From assembly GCF_009389715.1 (NCBI RefSeq), contig NC_052409.1:4515775-4579774 (forward strand): DNA of 64,000 nucleotides, in the 5' to 3' direction. The notes beneath the pieces were generated by a model that was not told the origin of the DNA, did no database searches, and worked only from the letters and a program-made list of their open reading frames with translations. This DNA comes from Phoenix dactylifera (Eukaryota; Streptophyta; Magnoliopsida; Arecales; Arecaceae). The position numbers and the translations under genes were made by a program. Below are positions 35,500 to 48,600 of the stretch, piece after piece (the stretch's first letter is position 1; each line of letters opens with the position of its first letter).

Positions 35500-37413
35500 G
35501 CTCAAAGGCATCACTAAGACTTTTTCAAATTGATTCTTTGGCATGTATGAACTTCCATGTGACCAGTGCATGCAAAAGAAGGAAGACTCCAGTGTATATT
35601 CTTTCTTGAAAGATAAGATACTTGAAAGGATTATAAATCATTAAAATTTATTTATTTCAAGAGAATGTGGGGGGGGGGGGGGGGGGGGGGGGTAATTATA
35701 ATATAGGTCTTACTCTTCTTCTTTATTTTGTTTTTCCATCTATTTTCAGATTTAATTCATTAATATTTCTTGGTTCAAAATATTTTTATACATTATTAGA
35801 TGCTCTCTTAGTTTTGATTTATAACTTGACCTTGCAAGTGATCCATATTTTATTACTTAGCATTTTAAATAAACCCCAAACTCTATGCCAATATTTTCTG
35901 TTAGTGGCTAGTAAAATTTCAGTTATCGATCTTGGTTGTATTGCCAAATCTTCAGATGAATTGGTATTTCCATTAAGATCTTTATTATTTTAATCATCTA
36001 GCTCCAAAATCTATTTCACATCTTGTCTCTTTCTCTAATTACATATAAAAATAAGTCACCCTTATAACAAGGCCCCTTTTTTTCTTAAAAGTAAAGATGA
36101 CCTTTATTTGCATCCGGTGAAGTGTCATAGCTTCTTTATTTATTGCAAAGCACAAGTCTAATTATACTTTTGTGCATTTTAAAAAGATGTTGATAATTTT
36201 AAAATTCTCCATGGGCCCCCCAGGGAAATAATCTTGCCCCCACCCCCCAGCAAAAAGCAAGGCTTCTCACACGGAAGATGGGAACCATCAGTTCAAGACT
36301 TGACAAAAGGGGTTAATAATATCTATTTTCCTATTCATATCGAGGCATAGCTTTTTTAAATGTGCCAAATAAAAATTTAAAAGCTTGATTGCTATATTAG
36401 ACAACACATTAGACAAGATATTTAAATACTGCCCCTGTCCGTAATTTTCCTGTGGTTCATGTTATTTTGGCTGTTCATCATGACGATTGAAAAATTTTAT
36501 AAAAAAATTAAAGACTAATTTATAAAAAAACTGCAAACTATATTTAGATTTAGAATTGTTATTTTTAATATAGTAGAGATGACCGCAGCTTCCCTGTTGC
36601 CGAAACCTGTTACCATGTCCATTACCCACTTTTGATTGAACTACGCAATCACAAATTAGGGTCCATGGCCTCTAATACTAGAAGTAGAGCTTTACTGTCT
36701 CTAGCATACACTTTTGGTTAGGCGTGTGCAAAAAATCAGCCAAATCATGGACCTAATCTGAATCGGATGTTTTGGTTTGATTTATGTAGGTGTTTTTTTT
36801 TTGTTAAATTAGGTTTGGTTTAGATTTCAGACAATCTTGAATTGAAAAAAAATTGATTCACTTTTGGTTCGAATTTTGAGAAAACTAATTCAAACCGATT
36901 TAACCTGACCTAACCCAATCCATGTGTATATATACAAATATGTATTTTTAAACCCACCCAAGCTTGACCTAACTCGACCCTAATATATATATATATATAA
37001 ACATCAATTTTTTATTTTTTTATATATAAAGAAGAATATCACCTCAACAAATCAAACTCAACTGAACCTAACCGATTTTTTTGAATTGATTTTAAGAGGT
37101 TTTAGTAGATGGCCGGTCCGATTTTGGTTTCGATTTTAGAAAACCAATTTAAATCGGTTTGATTCTAGATTTAGCTCTAAGCCGACTCAACCCCATGCAC
37201 AACCCTACTTCTGGTTGGGCCAACGCAACTGATTTTATTCCTTCTTGGTACGACTCTGGTTGTGCAATGGTGCTACAAAATAGTTGAAAACATTTTAATG
37301 TCATATTACGCAGATTCTATTGCATATTAACTATCATTGATAAGCGATTGGTGCTACTGCAAAAATGCGCATAGCACATGCACGACCGTGATTGGTTGGT
37401 TCTAGCCTTTTTA
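35500..37413. other. AT-rich spacer
   Basis: Contains the 24-base G run and a (TA)n tract near 36981-36998. 36720-37210 is an AATCGGTTTGATT-type dispersed repeat. The plus-strand frame at 35667-35993 is compositional. Confidence 0.35.
35669..35692 (+). repeat. Homopolymer run of 24 G
   Basis: Uninterrupted G run in an AT-rich spacer. It could form a quadruplex; its length is unreliable in any assembly. Confidence 0.9.
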
Positions 37414-38156
37414 GTCTTAGCTTGATTCAAAGTCGGGGTTGTCTGGGCTCATTTTCTACTCTTGACAGAGAATATGTATTACTCAATAAGAAAGTCAAAT
37501 CCCACAATTTTGGTAAACTAACCTGCACTTGGCACCAAAATAATATCATCTCTATCTATTTAGAAACTGTGCTCTAGATGAAACTTAGAATTGCATCCAA
37601 CCGTGACTACAAATATTTTTAGGTTGTACCCAAGAATTGCTCTACACCAAGCCTAATTTGCATCCAACTATGTCCGGAACGTCTTTACGCAATTCCCATA
37701 CATGTTATAACTACTACAAGCCATCCCAAAATAGATGTTGAATCATTCCATATCATCCCTAACTATGGCTTGTCAGATTGACCCACTCAAAACATTAAGA
37801 AACCCTGCAATGTTTTTGCAGCAAATTTCTTTTGTTGGGCTTTTGACCTTCTAACTTCTTGAAGAGCAGAAATAACTCACGTATCATGATTGTTACCGAT
37901 TGATTATAGTATACATCAACAAGTCACTTAGGCCTAGTTTGAAAAGAGGACGAAGAATTCTAGAAAAACTATCTTAATCCTTTTCTGGTTAATTAATTTC
38001 ATGGTTGTATTTTTGAATTTATTTTTGTACACCAACATGGTTAAGTAAGTCATTTTAGGCCAGAGGATGAAGAATTCTAGGAAAACTTTTATAATCCTTT
38101 TTTGATTAATTAATTTCGTGGGTGTACTTTTGAATTCATTTTTGTACATGTGCATG
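37414..38156 (+). repeat. Direct repeat A, copy 2
   Basis: Same orientation as 28108-28862, with scattered substitutions and small indels. It sits immediately left of the foldback element and the right arm of the inverted duplication. Confidence 0.85.
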
Positions 38157-38687
38157 ATTATAATCTCTCTTTTTTTTTTGGTAAGAGTTTTACGAGCACA
38201 CGTTTCCCAAAGCTCAAGAGATTGTGAAATCAATTGTTGCAAAAGAAGCACGAATGGTTGCTTCTTTCCTTGGACTTGACCATGCAGTCAAGTGATAGCC
38301 CATATAGGGTTGTCATTGTTGTCTTTTTGGCTTGTTCTGCTTTCGTACGTGGTGATCCTTGCTGTTGTTGTTTGGTAGTTCTCTTCTTATGTTGACGGAT
38401 TTTGCTATTCTTGTTGGTTCTCTTCCCATGGAGGCATAATTTCATTGATGTGTAGCTTTGTAAACGACATACGGATTTGGATTTTAGAATGTGTTATTTT
38501 TGGGTCCATTCCTTTTGTTCATTATCCTGAATTTTGCTACAAAGTTACTTGTAGGGTTGGAAATGGACTGGACCAAGTCAGACCAACCCCTTGACCGAGC
38601 CAGATTCAATAAAGACACTTGAGGTCTTAGACTTAGTCCAAGTTCGAATAGGGTTAACCAAGGTTAGCCCAAGTACAACTAAAAACA

Positions 38688-38902
38688 GGTTCTGAAGCCC
38701 AAACTAGGCCTGGTCCAATCAAAATGCATGCTTCATGAATGGAGCCCGCAGGAACCAAAAGCTATTATTGGCTGCATGGAGGGCCATAGGATGCATGTAG
38801 TGTGGGTAATAATTTCTTTCTTCTTCACTCCTCCCCTGTCAGGTCCTCTCCCTAAACTATGGATGGGCCGTTTGGACCAGGCCTAGTTTGGGCTTCAGAA
38901 CC
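38688..38902. mobile_element. Foldback/MITE-like element with perfect 31-bp terminal inverted repeats
   Basis: A 215-bp element. 38688-38718 (beginning GGTTCTGAAGCCCAAACTAG) is the exact reverse complement of 38872-38902. No coding capacity and no clear target duplication. A relative at 27786-28000 has its core in the opposite orientation. Confidence 0.75.
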
Positions 38903-41853
38903 ACTGTTATTTTTTGATATTGCTGTTTTCTGTGTACAGGGGAAAGAATGCGAGTATGGAGAACAGGCATCAAGGATTTACCCATGTCTTTGAATCAACT
39001 TTCGAGAGTGTGGAAGGCATAGCTGAGTACCTTCCAAGACAAATAAGTTGAGTGGATAATGCAAAAAGTCTAAGAGATCTATTCAAGATTTTTTTGCATC
39101 AGCTAATTGAGAAAAAATAATATCTTTCATCAGTCGTAGAATCAGTCCATGTTCTGTCTTGTGTATCCCAACAACACTTATAAAAAAGTAATGACATGCG
39201 GCCGAACAATTCTTTTGCTAGAGAAGGGAATGGTACGAGGGCGAGATCGGATGGACTATTACTGGAATCGGAAAGGTAGGATGGGGAGCGATAGACACAG
39301 GAACTGAAATAGACTAAAAGATGACTTCCGTAGAGGAGAGGGGAAACAGTGGCAAGAGGGGATTGGAGTAACTCATTAATTTATTTCCAAACATGGTGGT
39401 TTTTTACTCAATTATTTGCTGTCAGCTTTATCCTCGTTCACCCAGCATTCCTATTCAGGGTTACCTCTAATTTTGTTCCAATTTCAACAGTTTTATTTAT
39501 ATTATGTCTCAAAGCTAATAACACAATTTTAAGCTGTTGATGCATGGAAATGGGAAGAACAATAGACGTAGCATGTTGATTCATCATGAAAACCCTTTGG
39601 ATAATTCATTAACTAGCTTACACATCGACACCAGCTTACACATCGACACCGACACAAGAATTGCTGTAAGAACAACAGGTACACTAATGTTACTGCATCA
39701 AGTTGCAAAATCAAGCCAGATACCTTCCATAGACTCCATAAGCATGAAGTAGGCAAGCCTTATTCAGCTGATCACCATCACTTGTTGACAAAGAAACATG
39801 TTAGGGAACCAGCTGATGATACCATGTTAGTGAACCAGCTGATGATACTGAGCAACTAGCCATCACGTATGGGCTTGCCTTAGCAGCGAGCTCCTAATCA
39901 GTCATCAAAGCACAAAATTTAATGAACACACGGTTCTGCTTCAGGGAAACTTCGTACGCACCATGAAAATTCAATGACCTTCCACTCATGATATGGAAGG
40001 ACAATAGAAAATAGCAAGGCTATGACAGAACACACACTCTCCCATCAAGCTTCACAAGCTCAACTCATAAGAACTAGTGACTGTCTTTCTAATGAAACCT
40101 TCAGGTTATTTAAGATTCAGCTACTCAAAAAAAAGGTGTAGCACTTCTCTTCTATTGCTTCAGATATAAGAACCCACCAGTTTCATTGCAATTACGACAT
40201 AAAGACTAAACAATACGTTCCAGCATGCAATTAGTAGAGATGACTACACTTATTATTTTTCCATCCAGATGCCCTGCTATATCAGCACGTATGGGTCTAC
40301 TCACTTTCATCAATCCAGTCGCCATATATCCTACTGATCTTGTCTGGTCCTTTCCATTTCTGAAGTCTCTGACCCTGACCTAGCCCCTGCCTCTGACCGA
40401 CAACGCTTGACCTCTGTGAAGGACCTCCCATGTGATAAACATCAGCATGAGGAACTGATTGCATGGATGCAACAACAGTGTCTGCAGGAGCCCTTGTTGA
40501 TGCCCCAACCTGCTTCGAATCTGTAGCTACTGAAGAAGCATCTCTGCCTTCCATCTCCACAAGCCCCCCACCATATCTGTGAAGTTCTGTAGCGAGGGCA
40601 TTTCCATATCAGTGCGAGAATAGAACTTTGACACACAATGGATTAATGCTGAACCGATAATTAGCATTATTGCCACAGAAATAATTGAAGTAAGACACCC
40701 AAAAAACAAGAAAAAATTGATGCATCATGGAGTGCAGCATGTGTACAGAATTTACAATCAGTTGGCATGCATTCACCTAGTTCCATTAGGCAATGAACCA
40801 CTTCCCAGATTACCTCCCCTTTTTTAAGAAAATGAAAACCAAATGCTATTTTGTTGTAAAGAATGTGCATCGGCTCTTTTATTCCCATAGTTCCATTAGG
40901 CAGGGAACCACCTCCCAGATGGTCCCTTTCTTTTGTAAGAGAATGCCGACCAGATGCTATTTTTGTTGTAACAAATGTGCATTGCTCGTTAAAAGGGCAA
41001 AGAAGGCAGCAACTAATCAAAATGCATAGACCACACCATAGTACAGAGCTCAAAACATAGCATTCTGCATGAGCATCAGAATTACTTGTCTTTTGCATCG
41101 ACGTCAGACAGAAACCACATATACCCAAAACAATGCATATCAGGTCTTTCTGTATATATGATAGGCGAATTAGAAAGTATATGGACATGTGCCTATGAAG
41201 CACTCAAACATAGCACTCAAGGGTTGATGATTATGATGCTTTACCATGCAAGCAAGTCATTCTAGTTAAGAATAAGAATCTCTCAAAGAAAATCCTTGTG
41301 ATGGTGCAAGATTAACAACCATAAAAATAATAACACAAGGCCCAACATTGCATCCATCTCATTCAAGGAAATAACAAGAAGCCACATCGTAGTATTTCTA
41401 CTTTTCATCACATTCACAATGAAATTCGCACCGAACTGCAGTTTAAGAGCAAAAATAAGTACTTAAACATACCTGCGGCCCCATGAGCAAAATGACACTT
41501 GCTACCAAATGGACAATACCCAGTCATCTCCCACTTGTTGCAGATCCTAGTTTTCCAATTCGAAGGCTTCTGATTCGACGCATTCTGTCCACCACCATAT
41601 CCACCACCTCCAACTGTAGGCGACAGACTAATCGCCACACTCTCTCGAGCCTTCGACTGCTCATCATGCAGAAAAGTACACGTATCTCCATACGGGCAGC
41701 CCTCCTCAGTGTAAAACTTCTTACAGTGCCTCCCTTTATAAGACCTCTGCCCATCCGCACCCAAATTAGAAGAGGTCAGAATAGGTATCTGGTGCTCCTC
41801 TCTGGGCTCCATCCCCTCCTGCGATGCTACTATCTCCTGCCAATTGGGCGGGG
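38900..41853 (-). repeat. Inverted segmental duplication, right arm
   Basis: Reverse-orientation homologue of 30578-33213. It differs by a stretch of about 1.1 kb (roughly 39036-40140) that replaces about 150 bp of the other arm, and by having a single copy of the repeated exon unit. The distal end at about 38900 abuts the foldback element. Confidence 0.85.
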
Positions 41854-42229
41854 GTTTCCGGAGCTCCTCCATCCCATGCGCAAAATTGCAGTTTGTGATA
41901 TAGGGGCACGTCCCGGCCCGGAACTTGCAGCAGAGCTTGGTCTTGAAGAACATTTTCCCAATTGCCCTGGACTTGCTCGTCGACCCATTCCCTTCCAAAG
42001 AATTCCGGGGCTTCTTGCTGGGGGGCTGCTCGCTTCCAGCCCGGGATTGCGACTGAGACTGGCGATCACCATAGGCGGGGTTCGATACAGTATCAGCAGA
42101 GGGTTCTCCATTCCAACTCCGGTAGTCGTCCTCGGTCGCCCATATAGCCTGATCATTGGAAGCCTGCGCCCAGGGTTCGGGGCCAGTAGCCTCCGGAATA
42201 ATCTCAATGGCGTTGCTGCTATAATCCAT
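40297..42229 (-). CDS. CCCH zinc-finger protein, three fingers, two exons
   Basis: ATG at 42229-42227. Exon 1 is 41473-42229 (GCAG/GTATG donor), exon 2 is 40297-40586 (CTACAG acceptor, stop TAG); 757 + 290 nt gives 348 residues. Finger 1 is C-x7-C-x5-C-x3-H (Cys101 form at residues 100-118, CKFRAGTCPYITNC). Finger 2 is at residues 169-188 and finger 3 at 230-249, both C-x8-C-x5-C-x3-H. The C-terminus has a Gly/Gln-rich GQRQGLGQGQ stretch and ends IYGDWIDESE. It matches the small plant CCCH group of Arabidopsis At1g32360 type in layout; these are putative nucleic-acid-binding regulators. A longer in-frame start at 42460 runs through sequence of 5' leader type, so 42229 is preferred. Intact, and the likely parent of the copy at 30.6-32.8 kb. 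Confidence 0.88.
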
Positions 42230-42740
42230 GTATTGCACCCAAAAAAAAATAAAAGCACCGGAGATCAAAACCCTAATCCGCCAACACCAACGATGCCCAA
42301 GACTATGAAACACCCTACCGGCGTTTCTAATTAAACTCAAATCCCTATCACAGATCAGACACGTGCTAATGTTGTCATTCAGAAGAGGGGGAAAAAAAAA
42401 GGCTGCGATTCTTACAATCACGGAACCGTCACAAACATGAGATCGGCTGAAATTTTCCAAAGCCTAGCTCGTGGAAGGAAAAATTATAACTTAAAAATCA
42501 AATTTTGAGATCAAAGGAAGCCCTCCAGTCAGAAGATAAGAGAAGAAAAAGGGTGCAGAAGAACCCAGCAAGACGGACACGGATTGAATCCCTTAGGAAG
42601 CCATTTGAGGCCGGAAGAGCCCTGTGTCCGCGATCGAAGGGCAAAGAAGGGAGTCGAGAGCTCACCTTAGAGAGATCGGAAGCCAGGAACGAGAGAGAGA
42701 GGAAGAGATCAGCGGATCTTATCTAGGGCAGGCGGGGAGG
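42230..42740 (-). promoter_or_regulatory. 5' leader, probable leader intron and promoter side of the CCCH gene
   Basis: On the minus strand a CT-rich leader ends CTCTCTAAG before a GTGAGC donor (exon end at 42666), suggesting a non-coding first exon of about 42666-42730 and an intron reaching close to the start codon. The acceptor was not fixed; GGATTAG near 42283 is one option. Confidence 0.45.
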
Positions 42741-45650
42741 GAGGAGGGTGGCATGAGGATATCTAACCGAGGGGAAGGGTTGCTATTTTCGTCATGGCCG
42801 TTTCAGTCCTCCAGCGGAACTAGAATTTACCAAAACCAGACAGGTCATTCATTACCGACAGCTGCCACATTTTCCCCTCTTCTAGATTACCTTCTCTCAA
42901 GGGCAAGAGTTACTGCTCCCTCTTTTAGGTTACCTTGCCAATCATATCATATTTGAGAAATTGAATTGAAATTAAATTTTATATTATTTTTCCTTTGATT
43001 TTTCTTTTTTTTTTGCAGAAAAGGGTATGAAATAGTAAATTTCATCAAACGTATATTCTATTGGAATAATCGGAACTCAAATAATCCATAAATAATTTAC
43101 TGAAACAATCAGTTCCGATGCGCAACTCTTCAATGCAATTTCCTTTCGATCCACAATAAAATAAATAGTACCTATAGGTTGGTCTGAGGCGTGTAGTCAC
43201 TGTCTTTGAAAAAGATTTGCTTCCTTACGTGCATCGAATTCTTGTGATTCCTTTTCAAGATACAACGGACCGTTGAATTTGCAGACGTGCACAGTACGAT
43301 AAATTATCTTGAACTCGACAAGGTGTTTTCTGTATGCTTGTAGGCGATGAAGAGAGGATAGAAGAAAAAAAAAAAAAGATCTTGAAAGGCTCTTTCTTCG
43401 CGTGAACCCAGGAAGAAATAAAGAAGATACGAAGAGTAAGAAATGAAAAATGATAGGACCTTCCTACATATCCCGCCATTTTGAGTGTAATATGATTGAT
43501 TAATCTTTTATAGAGTTTCACAAGAAGTTAACAAAAACTCTCTCCAATTAACCAGACTCGGTTCCGGTGCTTTACTAGTTGATTAGTAGGCATGCAATCA
43601 GCAAAGTAGTAGTTTTCACTGCATAACTCATGTAAATAGCAAGATAGATAAAAAAAAGGCGAACCATATAAAATAAACACAAGCTACTGAGCATATAGCA
43701 GATCAAAAAAGGCACTTCATTTAGCATGGCACTGTGCTGATTTGAAAGTAGACGTGCCACAATATCTTTTAGATGTGTGATTATGAGAACGATACAACGG
43801 ACCAGACTGAACAATACACTAACTGGACTCCATAGACAAATAACCAAGCAGCCATGATCTCCCCAATTGCTAACTTTATCCAGGACCTGCACAAATTTGC
43901 ATGAAGTTTTCCACCAAAATCTTTGCAGTTACCATTCGTATCCTAAGAACTCAGGTCGTATACTGGTGATGATGGTGGCCATAATTGCTATTACCCCCAT
44001 ACTAAAGTCCTCATGTGATATAAGTGGTTTTAAACAATGGAACGGTATTATTTTGCTTATTACGAAGAATTATTTTCTTGTATTGTATTCAGCATATGAG
44101 TGAAAAATTAAAGCTTATATGATCTATCCCAAGATGAAAACAGTTTCTGATAAATTTGGCGGTAGACTAGACTCTTTCCAAGATCGAGTCAATATCAAAC
44201 TTTGAAACGTCTCTCATCAATCCATTATTCCTTTTTGTTTTCTAGCCTCGTGATATTGAGAAATTTTAGACATAATGCGTTGACACCATCCATCCTCTTT
44301 CGAAACAATTGTTTTTTTTTTTTAAAAAAAAGAACAGTCATGAGTCAACTAAGCAGAACATATCAGGTCAGATATTTAAAATAGCAAAGATAAAATAGGT
44401 TGAAAGCCATGTACCTGTTTTGAGTTTTGGAGCAGACTGTGAATAGTTCAGTAGTTAGTGCTACTCTGATGTTTTTTATCTTTTATTAGACCAAATGGTT
44501 AATATGAATGAAAACATCAGTTATGATTTGCAACTTCTTTCCATGAGAATTTATTTAACTGACTGGTTAGCCTATAGAGGAAAACATCAACAAAGGGAAC
44601 GACCTATTTTTAACTTCTATTTTCTTCTGCTCTTAAGGTCATCCTTGAAGAGGAAAACTTCTTTAGGTCAAACTCGTGCCAGGGTTCCTTTTCCCTTGGC
44701 ATCTGGTTTCATAATCAAAAAAGAAAAGTTTATTCCGTAGGACACTTTTGCATCCTGATTAGTAGTGAAATTATTTGACATATGAGTAAGGTGAATCAAT
44801 TCAGGCGCGTATGAATAAATAGATTGATCGCATATTGTGATAACTTATCCCTGCTGATGAATTCTCTTTTTTATTTAGTCGGTCTAAGCAAATGATTGCT
44901 TTTTTATTTAGTAGCCCACCATACCAGAAGGAAAATAAAATTGCTCGTTCTGTTTAGGCGATCTCAAGAAATATCCCTTTGAGCTGAACAGAGACCACAA
45001 TCCTTTCCATCAAACAAGGCATTGTTCATCATATAAGCATTCCCTGGTACAAATGAATATCTGGCCAAATGCAATAAGAATGATCGAGATTTGAGCTTAT
45101 GATGCATTTGAACCCTCGTATAGCACAAAGCCTATGATATATATTTCACGCACCTTCAGTATACTAATTTCACAACTGCATATGATGAATACTTGCCATC
45201 TCTACCTATGAAACTCTAATAAAAAACCACTAGCCGAGAGCCAACAAAGAAGCCGAGCTTTCTTTTGTTAAGTTTTCAAACAAACCCAATTCCATGCAAC
45301 AAACCAAGCTTCACTTTAGAAAACGTAGAAATTTCTTAAAATCAGTAACAGTTGCTCTAATAAAAACTTCAACGCTAAAACTGAAATGGAAAATTTCTAT
45401 TATCCTTGTTTATTTAACAGCAGGATTTTTCTGCAGTACAACCTGAACTGCAAACCATCTGAACCTCTTTACAGAATGGCGCTCAGACATTGGATGCCTT
45501 ACTGGGTGCTCAAGTGAAAAACTCAGAAAGCTATACAAACTCAGAACAGCTATATATACATATATATGTGATCAAATATACAAACTCAGAATGCGAAGAT
45601 CTCACTTTATAATAAACAGCCAACACACAGCAACTAGTGAAGCTTGATTT
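42741..45650. other. Spacer without supported genes
   Basis: AT-rich, small frames only. The 3' flank of the ArfGAP-like gene is at its right edge; a short (TA)n-like tract is at 45550-45570. Confidence 0.35.
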
Positions 45651-48600
45651 CTATGAACGAATATTATAAGATGAGATTAAATAGCATGGCAAGCAGCCTT
45701 GATCTTGAAACAATCCCAAGCTGAAACAATTATTTGTTCTTGAAGATTGAAGGATTCTGTCTTGAATATCATTAAGACTGGAAGCTCCAGGCGTCAGCTT
45801 TTTTCCAGTTTCCCCAGCAATGTCCTTGAGGGCGGATATGTCCTGTGATGCCTGAAAAGCAAAAGGCAAGCACTGAACTAAGTGCTGTAGCAAAAGCACA
45901 GTAGTAATACTTACTAGAATGTAATTGGAAATTAGATTTCCATGCCAAAAAACACCAGCAAATTGGAGGATGAGTCCACTCTTGGGAATTTTAAAAATAT
46001 TAGGTCATCCTCTCGACACTATTCTCAGATGTTGGGCACTGAAGTTCCAATAAATGACAACAAAAGATGCTTCAATAAAACTTTTATGTTAATTTAATCA
46101 ATGGTGATCATCTGTGTCCCTCTTCCTATACATGTTCTCTTTGCTATCAAGAATGGGAGTATTTGATGATCTGATCAATCAGGTATGTCAAAAAAGCAAG
46201 AGTTTAGCAATTACCTGGAAAGAGATTTGGATAATAAGCTCAGCGGCGGTAAGGTCAAGACCAATGCCATCCATATGATGACCAAAAAGATCAGCACCTG
46301 ATATCGATGTTGACCCTACAAGAGGGAACTTTAGAAAATCAGCATCCCTTTAAAGTAATCAAACTTTATCAACTGATCAAAAAGTTCAAATTTCAATATT
46401 TCAGAAACTACAATATGAAGAATAGTAGCCATAATATGATGGGTGATTGTGCCATTCTTCCTAGAAGAGAATGTAATAATGCCACAAAAGTGTGGAGTTT
46501 CAGAGATATAGAATATCTGTCATAACAGATCATGGAATGGGAAGATAATTGCCTGAATCACAGCTAAGAATATGAAGTGATTTTTCTTTGAAAATTATTT
46601 GGATCAGTGGAACACATACAGTAAATCTTTGCAAGTCACTTGCTTTGTTCCGATCACCAAAAAATTTGGCTGATGAGATGGATTTTGCATTCGAAAACTT
46701 CTGTCTTGCTTCATTACTTTCCTCTACCTAAGTGAACAGAGAAACAATTAAAAATAAAGCACAAGGACTAGATGGTATGTCTAACAAAAATAAATATGCA
46801 TCCAAACTGGACCGAAGGTGGCCTACAGATATATAAACGAATGGTTTAAAAATATATGTAACATAACTGATGCATGTCATCTATGGCTTCTGTCAAAAGA
46901 TGATTGCACGACAAGTTTCCAGTCATGATTGAAACATATGACTCATCCAGAGAAATATCAAGGATCATTTGATAATGTCTTGCAGAGGTGGATCATTTAC
47001 ATAGGTGAGATAAAGTATTTCACAACTTACCCAAAAAAATTCAATTAGTTGTTTATGTAATGCTGAATAAAGCTGTCTCATGTAGTTGGGACGAGGCTTG
47101 GTAATAATGGTTATGTGAGTGATGCTGCAATTCAAGTATTGGATTTAGTCATTCAGAACAGGGTTTCAAGTGCCAATCCATGCCAAGCCAGTTAGCAGCA
47201 TGGTTCTTCAATAGTAAAGTGAGACATCTAATTTCAGTCATGTTTCTTAGAAGTTAAAAATCCTTGACAGACCAAACACATAACATGCTTGAATGAGTAT
47301 TAACAGATTTAGGTCACATTTATATATCATGTGGAACATTAGAAATACTGTTGTATATCTTGCTGAATTATATATCTTCATACATGTTGTCTACTACATA
47401 TTATTGTAATATGTATGCGCATACATCGGATGTACCACAAAATGGACAAATTCCATTCAATTATGTTCTAGTGAACCATTTCTCCAAAGTTCAATCATTT
47501 GATTGTTATAACCCATGCAAAACTAGCTCCCCAAGTTTCAAGGGATCAAAGACCTAATTTCATCTTCTCTGACTGCCAATGTAATTCTAATCCCAAACAT
47601 TTTCACCAGTAAATGTCAATATTACCATCCATCAAATACTCCTTCCTTTTGAATCAATCACATTTATTACTAATGATTGATTAAACTTTATACCAATATC
47701 AATAGTTTCCAATAAAGAAGGCTTATTAATAGAGATAAACCAGATCGAAATCAGGCCAGAAGGGAATACTAGTGATGAAAATAGCAGTGATTTAAAATGT
47801 CATTTAAAGTGGAAGACAATAATTTTTAAGCAACAGAAGTAAAATGTGGAGCGGCCATTCCAACGGTTTGTAAAAGTTAATTGAACTAGTTACTCACCTG
47901 CTATACTTCAAATGTACTAGTTTATGACTGGACCAGAGTAATGGAACTCTGTCACTAAATGTCGGGCCCAACGTGCCAATTTATTGAGCATTTCCTCTGA
48001 AAGATAAGAGAGCAAAAGGCTCTGCTCTTACCTTAATTTTTGTAGTTGAGGCTGATTTCTTAGAAGATCCATTATCCATTCCAGACTCCGCAAGCAAGTT
48101 TGTAGATTTTGGAGGGGCAACATTACCAATCACTTGAGCATCTCTCAAAATGTTTTCAGCTGATGGTATGCTCTCCACATATTCCAAACGAGAAGGAAAA
48201 GATGAGCCAAATGCTGTCATGGAATTAGCCATGGAAGTCACAGCTGATGCTGGTTCTACAGGCTTCTGATTATAGAGACTTTCAATTGGCTGCAATTATG
48301 AATTTTTTTAAAAGTAAATAGGATATTAATTAATTCTAAAATGCACGAGTTAAAATCATTAGTCTTATGAGAAATGTTGCAGTGGACTTGTGGAAGCCTC
48401 ACGACCAAATGATCTGAGTATGCGATCGAAGAAAGTGATAGAATTAGGTGGGTTGCCAGCTTCCAGGTACTATTTTAACATCCTCTTGTCAAAACCAGTC
48501 ATAACACAAGAATCAACCATGAAACAAGGACTTCAGAAGGTATCCTTCCTTGACATCTAAGAAGCAACTCAGATGTATCAACTTGTGCTGACAGGAGATA

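Noticed and set aside
40667-41203. 178-codon minus-strand frame in the CCCH intron (also 31908-32432 in the other copy)
   Set aside because: The frame is open in both duplicated introns but lies between a valid donor and acceptor and has no domain; open by shared ancestry.
42230-42460. Longer in-frame start of the CCCH protein at 42460
   Set aside because: The added residues include runs such as FFFPP and look like translated leader/intron; the ATG at 42229 fits the family N-terminus.
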